DNA of 40,737 nt from Gemmatimonadota bacterium (GTDB lineage: Bacteria > Gemmatimonadota > Gemmatimonadetes > Palauibacterales > KS3-K002): contig CP070812.1 of NCBI GenBank assembly GCA_020344015.1, forward strand, positions 1,343,003 through 1,383,739. Reading direction: 5' to 3'. This document shows positions 40,446 to 40,737 of this stretch, piece by piece. Position 1 is the stretch's first letter, and each line of letters begins with the position of its first letter. The notes beneath the pieces were generated by a model. It was not told the origin of the DNA and searched no databases. It saw only the letters and a program-made list of their open reading frames with translations. Both the position numbers and the translations under genes were made by a program.

Positions 40446-40737
40446 GTCTGTTCCTCGCTGTACTTGTCGAGCAGCGCTTGGAAGCGCGGGTGGTCGCGGA
40501 GGGGGTCCCAGGTCGGCTGAAGTCAGAGCCGCTGCACGGTCATCCAGGAGGGAACGGACAGGACCTCCTCGAGAACCTCGATGGCCGCATCAAGTTCGCC
40601 CACCATGGAGTAGATCTCCGCCAGGTCAATCAGGCGATGTGAGCCGTTCATGGCGTCGCGTGACAACGGCATGAGTTCAGTAGCGCGTCTCCCTTCCTCG
40701 ATCGCCTCGGTCTTGCGACCCAGTCCGGCATAGGCGA
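40442..40737 (-). pseudogene. TPR-protein C-terminus with in-frame TGA, partial
   Basis: Enters from the right edge. The frame reads TPR-like helices (AYAGLGRKTEAIEEGRRATE, then AMNGSHRLIDLAEIYSMVGE) and the closing block known from TPR-tailed Ser/Thr kinases and adenylate cyclases: LDAAIEVLEEVLSVPSW and, after a TGA at 40525-40523, LQPTWDPLRDHPRFQALLDK to TGA 40444-40442. In the family an Arg or similar residue stands at the stop, so a single CGA-to-TGA change explains it. Only the last 18 or so residues of the fold are cut off, so the main protein may still work. Confidence 0.6.

Overview
This looks like a chromosomal segment of a GC-rich, Gram-negative, environmental bacterium. The mix of genes fits Gemmatimonadota or a close relative: exported S9 and M20 hydrolases, DUF4397 and DUF4440 lipoproteins, Tat-targeted enzymes, an NTP/NDP-type carrier, DUF4153, and an ECF sigma factor beside an outer-membrane barrel. 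The phylum is an inference from gene style; no rRNA or marker gene in the window proves it.

Layout. 1-2.2 kb: end of a haem operon (hemH then hemY), closed by a hairpin. 2.2-5.3 kb: an S9 peptidase lipoprotein (-), then a barrel-like exported protein (+) split by an in-frame TGA. 5.3-7.8 kb: a decayed nitroreductase tail, a small membrane/coiled-coil protein and a membrane-anchored MutS-like ATPase, all (-). 7.8-13.4 kb: HD-domain phosphohydrolase, GH38 alpha-mannosidase and EEP-family hydrolase (+), followed by a large inverted repeat built of heptamers. 13.6-19.9 kb: Tat-exported aminotransferase (-), Ser/Thr kinase with an N-terminal membrane domain (+), DUF4397 lipoprotein (-), M20 amidohydrolase (-). 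20-25 kb: Tat lipoprotein of Rossmann type and NTP/NDP-type transporter (+), against DUF4153 protein and a small membrane protein (-). 25.2-27.6 kb: exported PPOX-like protein and a PAS-PAS-AAA+ sigma-54 activator. 27.9-29.9 kb: ECF sigma factor, barrel-cupredoxin fusion, STAS protein. 30-36 kb: ICMT-like methyltransferase, a 39-aa membrane peptide, and a 1583-aa protein joining an acyl-CoA ligase, a kinase-like domain and a GNAT acyltransferase. 36.1-39.8 kb: a cytochrome c lipoprotein (-), then five tandem DUF4440 lipoproteins (+) ending at a perfect hairpin. 39.8-40.7 kb: a 3' half tRNA-Arg(ACG), which reads as the end of an integrated element, then a 91-aa gene and the broken end of a TPR protein (-).

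The strongest candidates for something undescribed are the ligase/kinase-like/GNAT fusion (31229-35980), the ECF/barrel-cupredoxin/STAS cassette (27865-29910), the DUF4440 array with near-constant leaders and divergent bodies, and two families of short-unit repeats (heptamers near CGGTAGN; hexamers near GATGGC) placed at gene boundaries. The tRNA half-site suggests that sequence right of about 39855 belongs to an island whose other end lies outside the window.
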